Counted from the first letter of the stretch, positions 43,650 through 52,982 are shown. The stretch is 64,000 nucleotides of DNA from JAADEM01 sp965371855 (GCA_965371855.1 CBDUZZ010000013.1:1-64000), one strand, 5' to 3'. The notes: a model not told the origin generated them from the sequence alone. A program made the numbers and translations.

Positions 43650-43723
43650 CTTCCACAAAGGAGAGAGATCAGGAAACCACGAATGACACTAATTAACACG
43701 AATTGTTTTTTAACAGATAATTA

Positions 43724-45088
43724 ATGACCAACCAGGCCATATTAAACTTAATTGCGAAAGGCGAAGGGATTGAAGTCGAATTCAAATCCTCCTTTAATGC
43801 GGAAGTGATTGTATCTCTGGTTGCTTTTGCTAATACGAAAGGAGGAACAGTATTTATTGGGGTGTCTGATATTGGTGAGAGAACCGGAGTTCAGTTAGGA
43901 AAAGAAACAATTGCAAACTGGGCAAATGAAATTAAGAACAAAACTGCCCCTGTTATTATTCCCGATATTGAGGTTATAAGAATAAACAACAAGGAGATTG
44001 CTTGCATTTCAATCAACGAATACCCCGTAAAACCTGTTTCGGTAAAAGGACGGTATTACAAACGGGTAGGCAACTCAAACCACCTTCTGACAGTTTCTGA
44101 AGTGGTTGACTTACATTTGGCATCTTTAAACACAAGTTGGGACTCTTTCCCGGATCCGGTGCATACAATGGACGACATCTCACTAGACAAAGTACAAGGT
44201 GCGATTGACATGATGCGATTGAATCATTTATCAGTCAGTGAAGACCCTTTGTCATTCATGATTAAGTATGACCTGCTTCGTGATAATAAATTGACTAATG
44301 CAGCTTACCTTCTGTTTAAGAAACAGGATTCTATCACTTCTACCATTGAGTTGGGAAGATTCCAGAATGAAATAACCATTAAAGATTCAGTGCGCTCAAA
44401 GAGTGATGTAATTGCCCAGATAGAGGATGTAATTGACTTTGTAAAGAAACACATTAATAAAGAAGTCATTATCACTGGTGAGGCAAGAAACAAGCAGGTA
44501 TGGCAATATCCCCTGGAAGCCATACGGGAAATTGTCATTAATATGATTATTCACCGCGACTACCGGGCATCATCCGATTCTATCGTTAAAATATTTAATG
44601 ATCGGATAGAGTTTTATAACCCGGGTCGCTTACCAGATTCAATCACCATTTCTGACTTACTTAGTAACAACTATCGATCCACACCCCGTAACAAAGTGCT
44701 TGCTGACTTATGCAAAGACATGGGATTGATTGAGAAGTACGGTTCAGGTATACGACGAATTATAGATATCTTTCGGGATGCAGGCTTGCCCAAACCAGCG
44801 TTTAAAAACATATCAGATGGTTTCATGGTGACTGTATTTGGGAGTGTCACAGAAAATGTCACAGAAAATGTCACTGAAAATGTCACTGAAAATGTCACTG
44901 AAAACAGACACCAATTAATTATTTCACTCATTGAAAAAAATCCAACAATCACTATTGATGAATTATCCCTTAAGATCAATGTGAACCGAAGAACCATATT
45001 AAGAGACATGGATAAACTTAAAACACTTCATATTGTGAAAAGAATTGGCTCCGATAAAGGTGGGCATTGGGAAGTAGTAGATAAATAG
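43724..45088 (+). CDS. AlbA_2 (Schlafen-like) DNA-binding ATPase/transcriptional regulator
   Basis: A 454-residue protein of the family often labelled 'RecG-like' or 'ATP-binding protein'. The N-terminal AlbA_2 domain (about residues 8-125) has EGIEVEFKSSF and VAFANTKGGTVFIGVSD. The HATPase_c_4 domain (about residues 255-370) has YPLEAIREIVINMIIHRDY, FYNPGRLPDS and KYGSGIRRI. Residues about 375-394 are five exact VTEN repeats. A C-terminal winged helix (TIDELSLKINVNRRTILRDMDKL) follows. It is not a helicase. It sits between wzz and the sugar genes, surrounded by repeats, and may have arrived independently; a role in controlling the locus is speculative. Confidence 0.82.
   Translation: MTNQAILNLIAKGEGIEVEFKSSFNAEVIVSLVAFANTKGGTVFIGVSDIGERTGVQLGKETIANWANEIKNKTAPVIIPDIEVIRINNKEIACISINEYPVKPVSVKGRYYKRVGNSNHLLTVSEVVDLHLASLNTSWDSFPDPVHTMDDISLDKVQGAIDMMRLNHLSVSEDPLSFMIKYDLLRDNKLTNAAYLLFKKQDSITSTIELGRFQNEITIKDSVRSKSDVIAQIEDVIDFVKKHINKEVIITGEARNKQVWQYPLEAIREIVINMIIHRDYRASSDSIVKIFNDRIEFYNPGRLPDSITISDLLSNNYRSTPRNKVLADLCKDMGLIEKYGSGIRRIIDIFRDAGLPKPAFKNISDGFMVTVFGSVTENVTENVTENVTENVTENRHQLIISLIEKNPTITIDELSLKINVNRRTILRDMDKLKTLHIVKRIGSDKGGHWEVVDK
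44846..44905 (+). repeat. five 12-bp tandem repeats (GTCACWGAAAAY) coding VTEN
   Basis: Five in-frame 12-base units, the first two GTCACAGAAAAT and the others GTCACTGAAAAT/C. They form a linker between the ATPase-like domain and the winged helix. Copy-number change would not shift the frame. Confidence 0.92.
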
Positions 45089-45304
45089 AGCTACTCTTTT
45101 TAATGTGGATTTTTCTTACTTGACCGGAAAAGATGATAAGGGAGAGCTGCAAACAGCAAGATGAACTTTTTTTAGGATGACAGTGAAACAAAAATCTTTT
45201 TTTTGAGTAAAAGAACCGGCTAAGGTAAAGGAGAGCTTTTTAAACGATAAGGTGTAATTATTTTCTTTAGAAGATGATTATTGTATAATGTACAGTATTA
45301 ATAT

Positions 45305-46486
45305 ATGTTAGATTTAATTGGTAGAGATAAAGAATTATTTACAGTAGATATCGAGAATCATCAGGATGAACTCAGGAGGATTGTTTCAACCTCGTCATTT
45401 CTAGTTATTGGAGGAGCAGGTTCTATTGGTCAGGCTGTTACAAAGGAGATATTTAAACGTAAACCACGTAAGCTACATGTTGTAGATATCAGCGAAAACA
45501 ACATGGTAGAACTGGTACGCGATATTCGTAGTTCATATGGATATATTGATGGTGATTTTCAGACATTTGCTTTGGATATTGGCTCTGTTGAATATGATGC
45601 TTTTATTGAGGCCGATGGGAAGTATGATTACGTATTAAACCTTTCTGCCTTAAAACACGTGCGAAGTGAAAAAGATCCTTTTACACTTATGCGCATGATT
45701 GATGTTAATGTGTTTAATACAGATAAAACAATAGCACAATCAATTGAAAAAGGTACTAGAAAATATTTTTGTGTATCTACTGATAAAGCAGCAAACCCTG
45801 TCAATATGATGGGTGCTTCAAAACGTATCATGGAAATGTTTTTAATGCGCCGAAGTGAAGAGATTATTATCTCTACAGCAAGGTTTGCAAATGTTGCTTT
45901 TTCTGATGGATCTTTATTGCATGGGTTTAATCAACGTATTCAAAAGCAGCAACCCATTGTTGCGCCCAAGGATATTAAGAGGTACTTTGTAATACCAAAG
46001 GAGTCAGGAGAACTATGCTTAATGTCGTGTATTTTTGGTGAAAATCGAGATATTTTTTTTCCAAAGTTAAATGAACAACTCCATTTAATTACATTTTCGG
46101 AAATAGCGATTAAATATCTTAAGAAGATGGGCTATGAACCATATTTATGCGACTCTGAAGATGAAGCAAGGACATTAGTGAAATCTTTACCTAAAGAAGG
46201 AAAATGGCCATGCTTATTCTTGGATAGTGATACAACCGGTGAAAAGGACTTTGAGGAATTCTTTACCGAAAATGAATTGCTTGATCTAAATCGGTTTAAA
46301 AATATCGGGATTATTAAAAATGAACCTATTTATGACGATAATAAATTAGGCTATTTTGAGACCGAGATTAAACGTTATAAATCTTTACGTCGTTGGTTGA
46401 AACAGGATTTATTGGGCTTATTTCATACCATGATTCCAGGTTTTGGCCATAAAGAAACAGGTAAGTATCTGGATTCAAAAATGTAA
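45305..46486 (+). CDS. nucleotide-sugar 4,6-dehydratase (LegB/CapD-like, soluble)
   Basis: A 393-residue extended SDR enzyme. The NAD-binding motif is FLVIGGAGSIGQAV and the catalytic block is VSTDKAANPVNMMGASKR. The usual Tyr of the YxxxK pair is Met, as in PglF, WbpM and CapD retaining 4,6-dehydratases rather than the FlaA1/PseB group, which have Tyr. This predicts a D-configured 4-keto-6-deoxy intermediate, the entry to bacillosamine and legionaminic acid. It has no N-terminal membrane domain. The 120-residue C-terminal part (from about SLPKEGKWPCLFLDSDTTGE) is longer than in FlaA1. It starts the sugar operon; LegC follows 19 bases later. The nucleotide (GDP or UDP) cannot be read directly. 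Confidence 0.85.
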   Translation: MLDLIGRDKELFTVDIENHQDELRRIVSTSSFLVIGGAGSIGQAVTKEIFKRKPRKLHVVDISENNMVELVRDIRSSYGYIDGDFQTFALDIGSVEYDAFIEADGKYDYVLNLSALKHVRSEKDPFTLMRMIDVNVFNTDKTIAQSIEKGTRKYFCVSTDKAANPVNMMGASKRIMEMFLMRRSEEIIISTARFANVAFSDGSLLHGFNQRIQKQQPIVAPKDIKRYFVIPKESGELCLMSCIFGENRDIFFPKLNEQLHLITFSEIAIKYLKKMGYEPYLCDSEDEARTLVKSLPKEGKWPCLFLDSDTTGEKDFEEFFTENELLDLNRFKNIGIIKNEPIYDDNKLGYFETEIKRYKSLRRWLKQDLLGLFHTMIPGFGHKETGKYLDSKM

Positions 46487-46505
46487 TAATCCTACTATTG
46501 AACGC

Positions 46506-47657
46506 ATGGTAAAATTTCAAAATGTAATAAATAAAATCAGGGAAATTTACAATGAACCTGATGCTTTCATTCCTTTGCATGCTCCGGTATTTTTAGGAAA
46601 TGAAAAAAAATACCTGATTGAATGTATCGATTCGACATTTGTATCCAGTGTTGGAAAGTTTGTAGACAGATTTGAAGAAGATATTGCCACCTATACAGGA
46701 GCGAAGAAAGCTGTAGTTTGTGTAAATGGAACAAATGCTCTTCATTTGGCATTGGAATTGGTCGGAGTTGAAAGTGATGATGAAGTTATTACGCAAGCTT
46801 TGACTTTTATTGCGACTGCAAATGCTATTTCTTATTGTGGTGCACATCCTGTTTTTTTAGATGTAGATAAAGATACATTAGGCTTATCTCCTGTTGCGGT
46901 GAAGAAATGGTTAGATGCCAATGCAGAGATGAAAGAAGGGGTTTGTTTTAATAAGAATACAGGAAGGCGAATTAAGGCATGTGTTCCTATGCATACATTC
47001 GGACATCCTGTTCGTATAGATGAATTGATTCAGGTGTGTAAAGAATATCATTTGGAGTTAGTTGAGGATGCTGCTGAAAGTTTGGGTAGTTTTTATAAAG
47101 GTAAACATACAGGTACCTTTGGTAAGATTGGGGTATTGAGTTTTAATGGCAATAAAACGATTACCACAGGAGGAGGTGGTATGCTATTGTTTAATGATGT
47201 TGAATTGGCGAAAAGAGCTAAGCATTTAACAACTCAGGCGAAGCTACCTCATAAATGGGAGTTTAGTCACAATGATATAGGCTATAACTACAGAATGCCT
47301 AATTTGAATGCAGCAGTAGGTTGTGCGCAATTGGAGCAAATTGACACAATATTATCAAGCAAAAGGGAAACCTTTGAGCAATATCAATCTTTTTTCAAAG
47401 AACTAAATATTGAGTTTGTAACAGAACCAAAGTATAGTACATCCAACTATTGGTTGAATGCGATTATTTTGCCTGATAAAGATAAACGCAATGAATTTTT
47501 GACTGTTACAAATGAAAACGGTGTAATGACTCGACCTATCTGGAACTTAATGAGTAAATTACCAATGTTCGAAAATGCTCAGAAAGATGAGTTGCATAAT
47601 TCGATTTGGTTGGAACAACGAGTAGTGAATATTCCAAGTAGTGTAATTATAAAATAA
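46506..47657 (+). CDS. legC: LegC-type PLP aminotransferase
   Basis: A 383-residue DegT/DnrJ/EryC1-fold enzyme that transfers an amino group from glutamate to C4 of the 4-keto sugar. The PLP Lys is Lys217 in SFNGNKTITTGGGGML. Other landmarks are HAPVFLGNEKKYLIECIDS, SSVGKFVDRFE, CVNGTNALHLAL and EDAAESLGSFYKGKHTGTFG. The region INEPDAF/HAPVF is typical of the LegC subfamily. I chose the ATG at 46506, 19 bases after the dehydratase stop; an in-frame ATG at 46443 would overlap that gene and add 21 non-conserved residues. A hydrophilic insertion (about residues 140-165, ADANAEMKEGVCFNKNTGRR) is normal for the subfamily. Confidence 0.88.
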   Translation: MVKFQNVINKIREIYNEPDAFIPLHAPVFLGNEKKYLIECIDSTFVSSVGKFVDRFEEDIATYTGAKKAVVCVNGTNALHLALELVGVESDDEVITQALTFIATANAISYCGAHPVFLDVDKDTLGLSPVAVKKWLDANAEMKEGVCFNKNTGRRIKACVPMHTFGHPVRIDELIQVCKEYHLELVEDAAESLGSFYKGKHTGTFGKIGVLSFNGNKTITTGGGGMLLFNDVELAKRAKHLTTQAKLPHKWEFSHNDIGYNYRMPNLNAAVGCAQLEQIDTILSSKRETFEQYQSFFKELNIEFVTEPKYSTSNYWLNAIILPDKDKRNEFLTVTNENGVMTRPIWNLMSKLPMFENAQKDELHNSIWLEQRVVNIPSSVIIK

Positions 47658-47662
47658 ATAAA

Positions 47663-47896
47663 ATGAGTGTATCTGAAAAAGTTATTTCAATTATCGCTGA
47701 GAAAGTAGGTGTAGAGAAAGAAGAAATTAATGATGAAACTGCTATAGGTGATTTTCCAAAATGGGATTCGCTAGGGCACTTGGTGATTATTGCGGCAATT
47801 GAGGAAGAATTCAAGTTCAAATTCGACCCTGAAGAGTTAATGGATTTGGAAGACGTTGGGGATATATTAGAATCAGTAGAGGAACGAATGAAATAA
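47663..47896 (+). CDS. acyl carrier protein
   Basis: A 77-residue carrier protein. The phosphopantetheine Ser is Ser36 in PKWDSLGHLVII. Helices and the acidic surface (EEEFKFKFDPEELMDLED) are typical of ACPs. It lies 5 bases after legC and 11 before the AMP-ligase, so it should be the thioester carrier of this locus rather than the fatty-acid ACP. Confidence 0.9.
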   Translation: MSVSEKVISIIAEKVGVEKEEINDETAIGDFPKWDSLGHLVIIAAIEEEFKFKFDPEELMDLEDVGDILESVEERMK

Positions 47897-47907
47897 GATT
47901 GAAAAAC

Positions 47908-49356
47908 ATGATTTCCGTAATAGAACAGATTTTTCTTAGGAGTAAAAATACTCCTAAGAAAATTGCTATATTCGATGGTAAAAAAGAAGTAACATATCTT
48001 CAGCTTAAAGAGGCCATTTTAAATGCTAAATCATATTTGGAGAACTCCTTTCAGCTTAAGAAAAGTGATCGAATTATATTAGCAGCTGATAAGAATGTAG
48101 AATTTATCTACTCTTATTTTGCAATTCATTTGATAGGTGCTATTGCTATTCCTGTCGCTGCAGATATAAACGAAGAAAGACTCTGTTTTATTATAGAAAA
48201 CACAAAGACAAGATGCTTACTTGGATTAACATTGCAATCAGATTTATGTACTTCAGTTTCATTCTCTGAACTTAGAAACTATGTTAGTTCCAATAATGCA
48301 TTTAGTTTCCCGGAGTTAGATAATGTGGCAGATTTGCTATATACTACAGGTACTACCGGGGCACCCAAAGGAGTTCAGTTAAATCATAATAATCTGAAAG
48401 CAAGTGTTCGAAATATCAACTCATTTATTGGAAACCGGACAGAGGATGTTGAGCTTATCGCATTACCAATCAGTCACTCATTTGGATTGGGAAGAATTAG
48501 ATGTGTTCTGGCAAAAGGGGGCACTGTTGTTCTGTTGGGCAGTTTTGTTAATGTGAAGAAATTCTATAGATTAATAAAAGAGCACCATGTGACCGGTCTG
48601 GCAATGGTACCTTCTGCCTGGAAGTTTTTAAAGAAAATGAGTGGAGATAGAATTTCTGATTTTCAAAACCAATTGAGGTATTTAGAATTTGGGAGTGCCT
48701 TTTTACCTATTGAGGATAAACAAGACCTAATGAATCTCCTTCCTCACACCAGAATCTGCATGCATTATGGGTTAACTGAAGCTTCACGGTCTTGTTTTAT
48801 TGAGTTTCATGCAGAATCAGATAAATTGCATACAATAGGAAAAGCAAGTCCTAACGTTCAGGTAAAGATATTTAATGAAAAAGGAGACGAACTGGGTGTA
48901 GATGAAGAAGGAGAAATCTGTGTAAAAGGAGAGCATGTGCTGCAAACTTATTGGAAGCTTAAATCCAATAAGTGTTTTTTTGGGGATTACTTCAGAACAG
49001 GGGATTTAGGATATTTTGATGAATACGACTATATAGTATTAAGTGGGAGGTTAAAAGAAACTATTAATGTTGGAGGAAAGAAACTTAATCCTATAGAAGT
49101 TGAAAGTTACATAAATGAAATTGACGGCGTTGAAGAATCTGTTTGTATTGGGATTCCTGATAAGAATGGGGTGTTAGGAGAAGTAGTAAAGGCTTATGTC
49201 GTTAAGTCAGAATCTAAATTAGTATTCAAGGACATTCATACTGTTTTAGAAGAAAGGTTGGAAAATTATAAGGTTCCAGTTGAGTATGAGTGGATTGAAG
49301 AAGTGCCAAAAACGAAGTCTGGTAAAATACAACGTTTAAAATTAAAAAAGAAATAG
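47908..49356 (+). CDS. AMP-dependent acyl-CoA/acyl-ACP ligase
   Basis: A 482-residue ANL-superfamily enzyme that adenylates a carboxylic acid and passes it to a thiol, here probably the adjacent ACP. Motifs: LLYTTGTTGAPKGVQLNHNN (P-loop-like A3), MHYGLTEASRS (A5), YFRTGDLGYFDEYDYI (A7), LSGRLKETINVGGKKLNP (A8) and the C-terminal catalytic Lys in PKTKSGKIQRLKL (A10). All key residues are present. The acyl-binding pocket cannot be read by eye, so the substrate is unknown. I prefer the ATG at 47908; an in-frame TTG at 47899 adds three residues. It is one base ahead of the alcohol dehydrogenase gene. Confidence 0.87.
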   Translation: MISVIEQIFLRSKNTPKKIAIFDGKKEVTYLQLKEAILNAKSYLENSFQLKKSDRIILAADKNVEFIYSYFAIHLIGAIAIPVAADINEERLCFIIENTKTRCLLGLTLQSDLCTSVSFSELRNYVSSNNAFSFPELDNVADLLYTTGTTGAPKGVQLNHNNLKASVRNINSFIGNRTEDVELIALPISHSFGLGRIRCVLAKGGTVVLLGSFVNVKKFYRLIKEHHVTGLAMVPSAWKFLKKMSGDRISDFQNQLRYLEFGSAFLPIEDKQDLMNLLPHTRICMHYGLTEASRSCFIEFHAESDKLHTIGKASPNVQVKIFNEKGDELGVDEEGEICVKGEHVLQTYWKLKSNKCFFGDYFRTGDLGYFDEYDYIVLSGRLKETINVGGKKLNPIEVESYINEIDGVEESVCIGIPDKNGVLGEVVKAYVVKSESKLVFKDIHTVLEERLENYKVPVEYEWIEEVPKTKSGKIQRLKLKKK

Positions 49357-49357
49357 G

Positions 49358-50494
49358 ATGTGGATACCACAAACTTTATATAGTAAATTTGTTTTAAAAC
49401 AACCTCATATTCTTTTTGGTGATAATGCAATCGCCGGGCTGAAAACTTATCCGACATCTAAACTTGCTGTTATTCACGGCTCAGGATTAAGTGATGAACT
49501 AAAAGAATTAGTCGAGAAATCCAGCTCTGCTTTTTCAATAAAGTTTATAAAAAAATCCTGGTCAGATGAGCCTACTTTTAAGGACTTTAAGGAAAGTTTA
49601 AAGCAGATAGAAGAATTCAAACCAGATGTGATACTTGCCATTGGAGGAGGAAGTGTAATTGATGGTGCCAAGATATTAAGGTGTCTTTATGAGTTTCCTT
49701 ATTTTGATATTAAATCCAATAACTTCTCCTTACTTGAGTGGAGTACCAAATTTGTTGCACTTCCTACAACTATAGGAAGTGGCTCTGAATTATCTTCTGC
49801 TGCTGTATTGATTAATGAAGAAAAGTTAACTAAAGAGTTTGTTGTTTCCCATTCATTCATTCCGGAGATTGTAGTGTTTGATTATGCTTTTCTTGAAAGT
49901 GCACCCCAAAAAGTATTACTGCTTTCATGTATTGATGCTCTAGCTCATTTGGTTGAAGGATATGTGTCAAATGTTGACAATGAATTAGTCAATATTTATG
50001 CTGAAAAGGCTCTTGTTCTTATAGCCGAAAATTATAAAGGTGTATTAGAGTCGGATAAAAACTCAATTTTGAACCTTCAGTTAGCTGCTTATTTTGCTGG
50101 GCTGGTACAAAATCACTGTATCGTTGGTGCATGTCATGCGATTGCTCATCAATTAGGTGCAATGAACTACCCTCATGCCCTTGGGATTGCTCTAGTTTTG
50201 CCTGAAGTAATAAAAACAAATGCTCTTGATAAGGAGACCTCACATAAATACGAAAAACTTGCCAAATTTTCAGGAGTTGGAGAGTCTTCTGAAGATATTA
50301 TAATTTTAATAGAGAATATAAAGGCTGAAATCGCCTTGGAAAAAGAAGAGGCAACTTTTCGGACAGATTTAGGCAAGTTATTTGGAAGTGAGTCATTCTA
50401 TGAGAATATTATAAATGATAAGGGAGGGCAAGGTAATCCTGTAGTTATTGATAAAGCTTATATAGACACTGTTTTGAAGTCACTAATGGTATGA
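49358..50494 (+). CDS. iron-containing alcohol dehydrogenase
   Basis: A 378-residue group III (Fe-ADH) enzyme. The NAD(P)-binding motif is AIGGGSVIDGAKI. Metal-site residues lie in SCIDALAHLVEGYVS, GACHAIAHQLGA and NYPHALGIALVLP. The family includes 4-hydroxybutyrate dehydrogenase, lactaldehyde reductase and 1,3-propanediol dehydrogenase. In this setting it most likely reduces the aldehyde made by the neighbouring LuxE-LuxC fusion. It is one base after the ligase gene and overlaps the fusion gene by four bases, so coupling is tight. Confidence 0.87.
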   Translation: MWIPQTLYSKFVLKQPHILFGDNAIAGLKTYPTSKLAVIHGSGLSDELKELVEKSSSAFSIKFIKKSWSDEPTFKDFKESLKQIEEFKPDVILAIGGGSVIDGAKILRCLYEFPYFDIKSNNFSLLEWSTKFVALPTTIGSGSELSSAAVLINEEKLTKEFVVSHSFIPEIVVFDYAFLESAPQKVLLLSCIDALAHLVEGYVSNVDNELVNIYAEKALVLIAENYKGVLESDKNSILNLQLAAYFAGLVQNHCIVGACHAIAHQLGAMNYPHALGIALVLPEVIKTNALDKETSHKYEKLAKFSGVGESSEDIIILIENIKAEIALEKEEATFRTDLGKLFGSESFYENIINDKGGQGNPVVIDKAYIDTVLKSLMV

Positions 50495-52974
50495 AGGAAA
50501 AGAGTAAAGTAGATTTATTAATCGAAGCAACACCATATGAATTAAATAACTCTGAGAAGTCAGAGTTATTTGTTAACGCGCTTTCTGAAGAGTTATGTTA
50601 TCATTATAATAACAACAATGAGTATAAGCAATTTTGTGATCGTAAAAATTTCGATCCGAATAAATTTAAGGGTAACCTTGAAGATATTCCCCCTGTTTCG
50701 GTAAGTGTATTTAAAGAAATGGGGCATAAATTGCGATCTGTCCCTGAATCTGAAATTAAAATATCATTACAATCATCTGCTACATCGGGAACTCCTAGTA
50801 CCGTAGTTGTGGACAAAATTACCTCTAAGAGACAATCTAAGGTAATGGTCAAAGTAATGAAAGAATTTATTGGTGTTGAAAGAAAACCTTTTATTGTTGT
50901 AGATGTAAGTCCCAAGCCTGAGAATATTCACTTCTTAGGTGCGCGATACGCCGCTATTGGTGGATATTTGAATTTTGCAAGTAAAGTTGAATATGCTTTA
51001 AATTTAAATAATAACAATCTGGCACATTTTAGGCTTGATGCAGTGAAAAAATTTGTCAGAGAACAAACGCAAGCAGAGCCAATGATTGTATTTGGATTCA
51101 CCTATGTTTTGTTTTCACATGTTGTTAAAGAGCTTAATGCGCTAAATATCAGGTTGAATTTGCCCAAGGGGTCAAAAGTCATTCATATTGGGGGATGGAA
51201 GAAACTTGAATCAGAAAAGATAAGCAAGGAGAAATTCAATGAACTAGTATCCACTGTTTTTGGGATTGAGGAGACGGATGTTATAGATATTTACGGCTTT
51301 ACTGAGCAGATGGGATTGAATTACCCAGATTGTGAATGTGGTTATAAACATGTTCCTGCTTACTCTGAAGTACTGGTCAGAGATCCTGCCACCCGAGATG
51401 TCCTACCTGCAGGGAAGGAAGGTGCTTTGCAATTCATCTCACCCATTCAGCATTCATACCCTGGAAATGTTGTTCTGACAGATGATTTAGGGGTAATAAA
51501 TCAAGATCCTTGTCCTTTTAACAGAAAAGGAACTAGATTCAAGATACTCGGAAGGTTGAAGAAAGCTGAAGTTAGAGGGTGTGGAGACATCTTATCCAGT
51601 AAGTTGAAGTTTAGTGATGTGAGTATTAAAGATAATTTGTCAGGATCCGATAAACTGCAAGTTCTGTTTTGGAGAAACGCATCAGTTGAAGAAAGCCTTT
51701 CTGATGAGAAAAAGTTGCAATTTGTCATTGATCAACTAAAGGAAAGGCAAAAATGGCTAAATAATCAGCCGATTGATGCATTAATTGGTTTAATTGGTGA
51801 AGTTTCCAAGAAATGGATGAATCCAAAAGGAGAGCTATTGAAACTGAAAGATAAAGGACTTTCCTTTTTAGCAAGTTGGTCACAACCTGAACATATTAAT
51901 AGAATAGCCACTTTAGGATTGAGAGGGGACAGACACCATATTGAATCATTCTTGAGTTTTGGCGAGTCAAGAAAGCAATTTCTAAAAGCTAATTCAAGAG
52001 GGCTAGTAGCCCATTGGTTAGCTGGTAATGTTCAGGTTTTAGGTATGTTTGCATTAATTCAATGTATTCTGACTAAGAATGTAAATATTCTGAAGATTTC
52101 CTCTAATGATGATGGTGTATTTTCTGATCTTCTGGCGGGTTTTGAAGATGTTGAATTTACAACTCCAGGTGGATTTAATATAAAAGGAAATGAGCTTCTG
52201 CAAACTATTGCCATTGTATATTTTTCTTCCGCCAATAAGAAGATGGGAGAATTAATGTCCAAAGAGGCGGAAGCAAGAATTGCTTGGGGTGGTAGAAGTG
52301 CCGTTCAAGCTGTTGCACAATATCCTTCTAAATTTGATACGGAAGATATTATATTTGGCCCTAAACTATCTTTCTCAGTTATTTCGAAAGATATGCTGCT
52401 CACAGAAAGAAAGGCTAAAAAGTTAGCACGAAAAGTATCTGTCGATGTAAGTATTTTTGATCAAACAGGGTGTGCGTCACCTCATAATCTTTTCATAGAG
52501 AGTGGAGGCAACATATCACCCAGAGAATTTTGCAAATACCTTGCTGCATCTTTAGAGAAAACAACAATTCAAATTCCAAAAGGGGAAACAAGTGTAGAGC
52601 AGATTTCGGAAATTCATTCGATTCGAGGAGTTTATGACTTCAAAGGCGAAGTATTTGCAAGCCGGGATTCTACTTGGACTGTATTATTTTCTGAGGAAGA
52701 TGAATTAAATAAACCTATTTACTCAAGGGTTATCAATGTGAATCCTGTTCCATCCATTATGGATTGTTTAAAATATGTTGATGAGGATACTCAAACCATA
52801 GGAGTGGCTGCAAGTGGTGAAAAGGCTCTTGAATTTGCAACAAAAGCTGTGGAAGCTGGAGTAATGCGTTGTCCGGAGATAGGAAGGATGCTTAACTTCG
52901 AATCACCCTGGGACGGAATTTTTATAATGGATCGTTTGGTAAGATGGTCTACCTTTGGAGGACCATTAGTATAG
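50491..52974 (+). CDS. LuxE-LuxC fusion: acyl-protein synthetase / acyl-CoA reductase
   Basis: An 827-residue two-domain enzyme. Residues about 1-375 match LuxE, an adenylating acyl-protein synthetase: SSATSGTPSTVVVDK (nucleotide loop), VFGFTYVLFSHVVKEL, DIYGFTEQMGLNYPDC and LTDDLGVI. Residues about 410-827 match LuxC, an aldehyde-dehydrogenase-fold acyl reductase: RGLVAHWLAGNVQVLGMFAL, NILKISSNDDGVFSDL and the catalytic Cys661 in FDQTGCASPHNLFIES. In luminous bacteria these are separate proteins that reduce a fatty acid to aldehyde. Here they are fused, and no luciferase (LuxAB) gene is present. The likely product is an aldehyde that the Fe-alcohol dehydrogenase reduces further. The start overlaps the previous stop (ATGA). 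Confidence 0.87.
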   Translation: MKEKSKVDLLIEATPYELNNSEKSELFVNALSEELCYHYNNNNEYKQFCDRKNFDPNKFKGNLEDIPPVSVSVFKEMGHKLRSVPESEIKISLQSSATSGTPSTVVVDKITSKRQSKVMVKVMKEFIGVERKPFIVVDVSPKPENIHFLGARYAAIGGYLNFASKVEYALNLNNNNLAHFRLDAVKKFVREQTQAEPMIVFGFTYVLFSHVVKELNALNIRLNLPKGSKVIHIGGWKKLESEKISKEKFNELVSTVFGIEETDVIDIYGFTEQMGLNYPDCECGYKHVPAYSEVLVRDPATRDVLPAGKEGALQFISPIQHSYPGNVVLTDDLGVINQDPCPFNRKGTRFKILGRLKKAEVRGCGDILSSKLKFSDVSIKDNLSGSDKLQVLFWRNASVEESLSDEKKLQFVIDQLKERQKWLNNQPIDALIGLIGEVSKKWMNPKGELLKLKDKGLSFLASWSQPEHINRIATLGLRGDRHHIESFLSFGESRKQFLKANSRGLVAHWLAGNVQVLGMFALIQCILTKNVNILKISSNDDGVFSDLLAGFEDVEFTTPGGFNIKGNELLQTIAIVYFSSANKKMGELMSKEAEARIAWGGRSAVQAVAQYPSKFDTEDIIFGPKLSFSVISKDMLLTERKAKKLARKVSVDVSIFDQTGCASPHNLFIESGGNISPREFCKYLAASLEKTTIQIPKGETSVEQISEIHSIRGVYDFKGEVFASRDSTWTVLFSEEDELNKPIYSRVINVNPVPSIMDCLKYVDEDTQTIGVAASGEKALEFATKAVEAGVMRCPEIGRMLNFESPWDGIFIMDRLVRWSTFGGPLV

Positions 52975-52982
52975 CTTTATTT

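Noticed and set aside
43724..45088. RecG helicase
   Set aside because: Although such proteins are often labelled RecG-like, there are no helicase motifs; the domains are AlbA_2, HATPase_c_4 and a winged helix.
45305..46486. Pseudaminic acid pathway (PseB)
   Set aside because: Met replaces the Tyr typical of PseB/FlaA1, and LegC-, PtmE- and PtmA-like neighbours point to a legionaminic-type pathway.
50491..52974. Bioluminescence (lux) operon
   Set aside because: Only LuxE- and LuxC-like parts are present and they are fused; no luciferase or LuxD genes occur and the context is polysaccharide synthesis.
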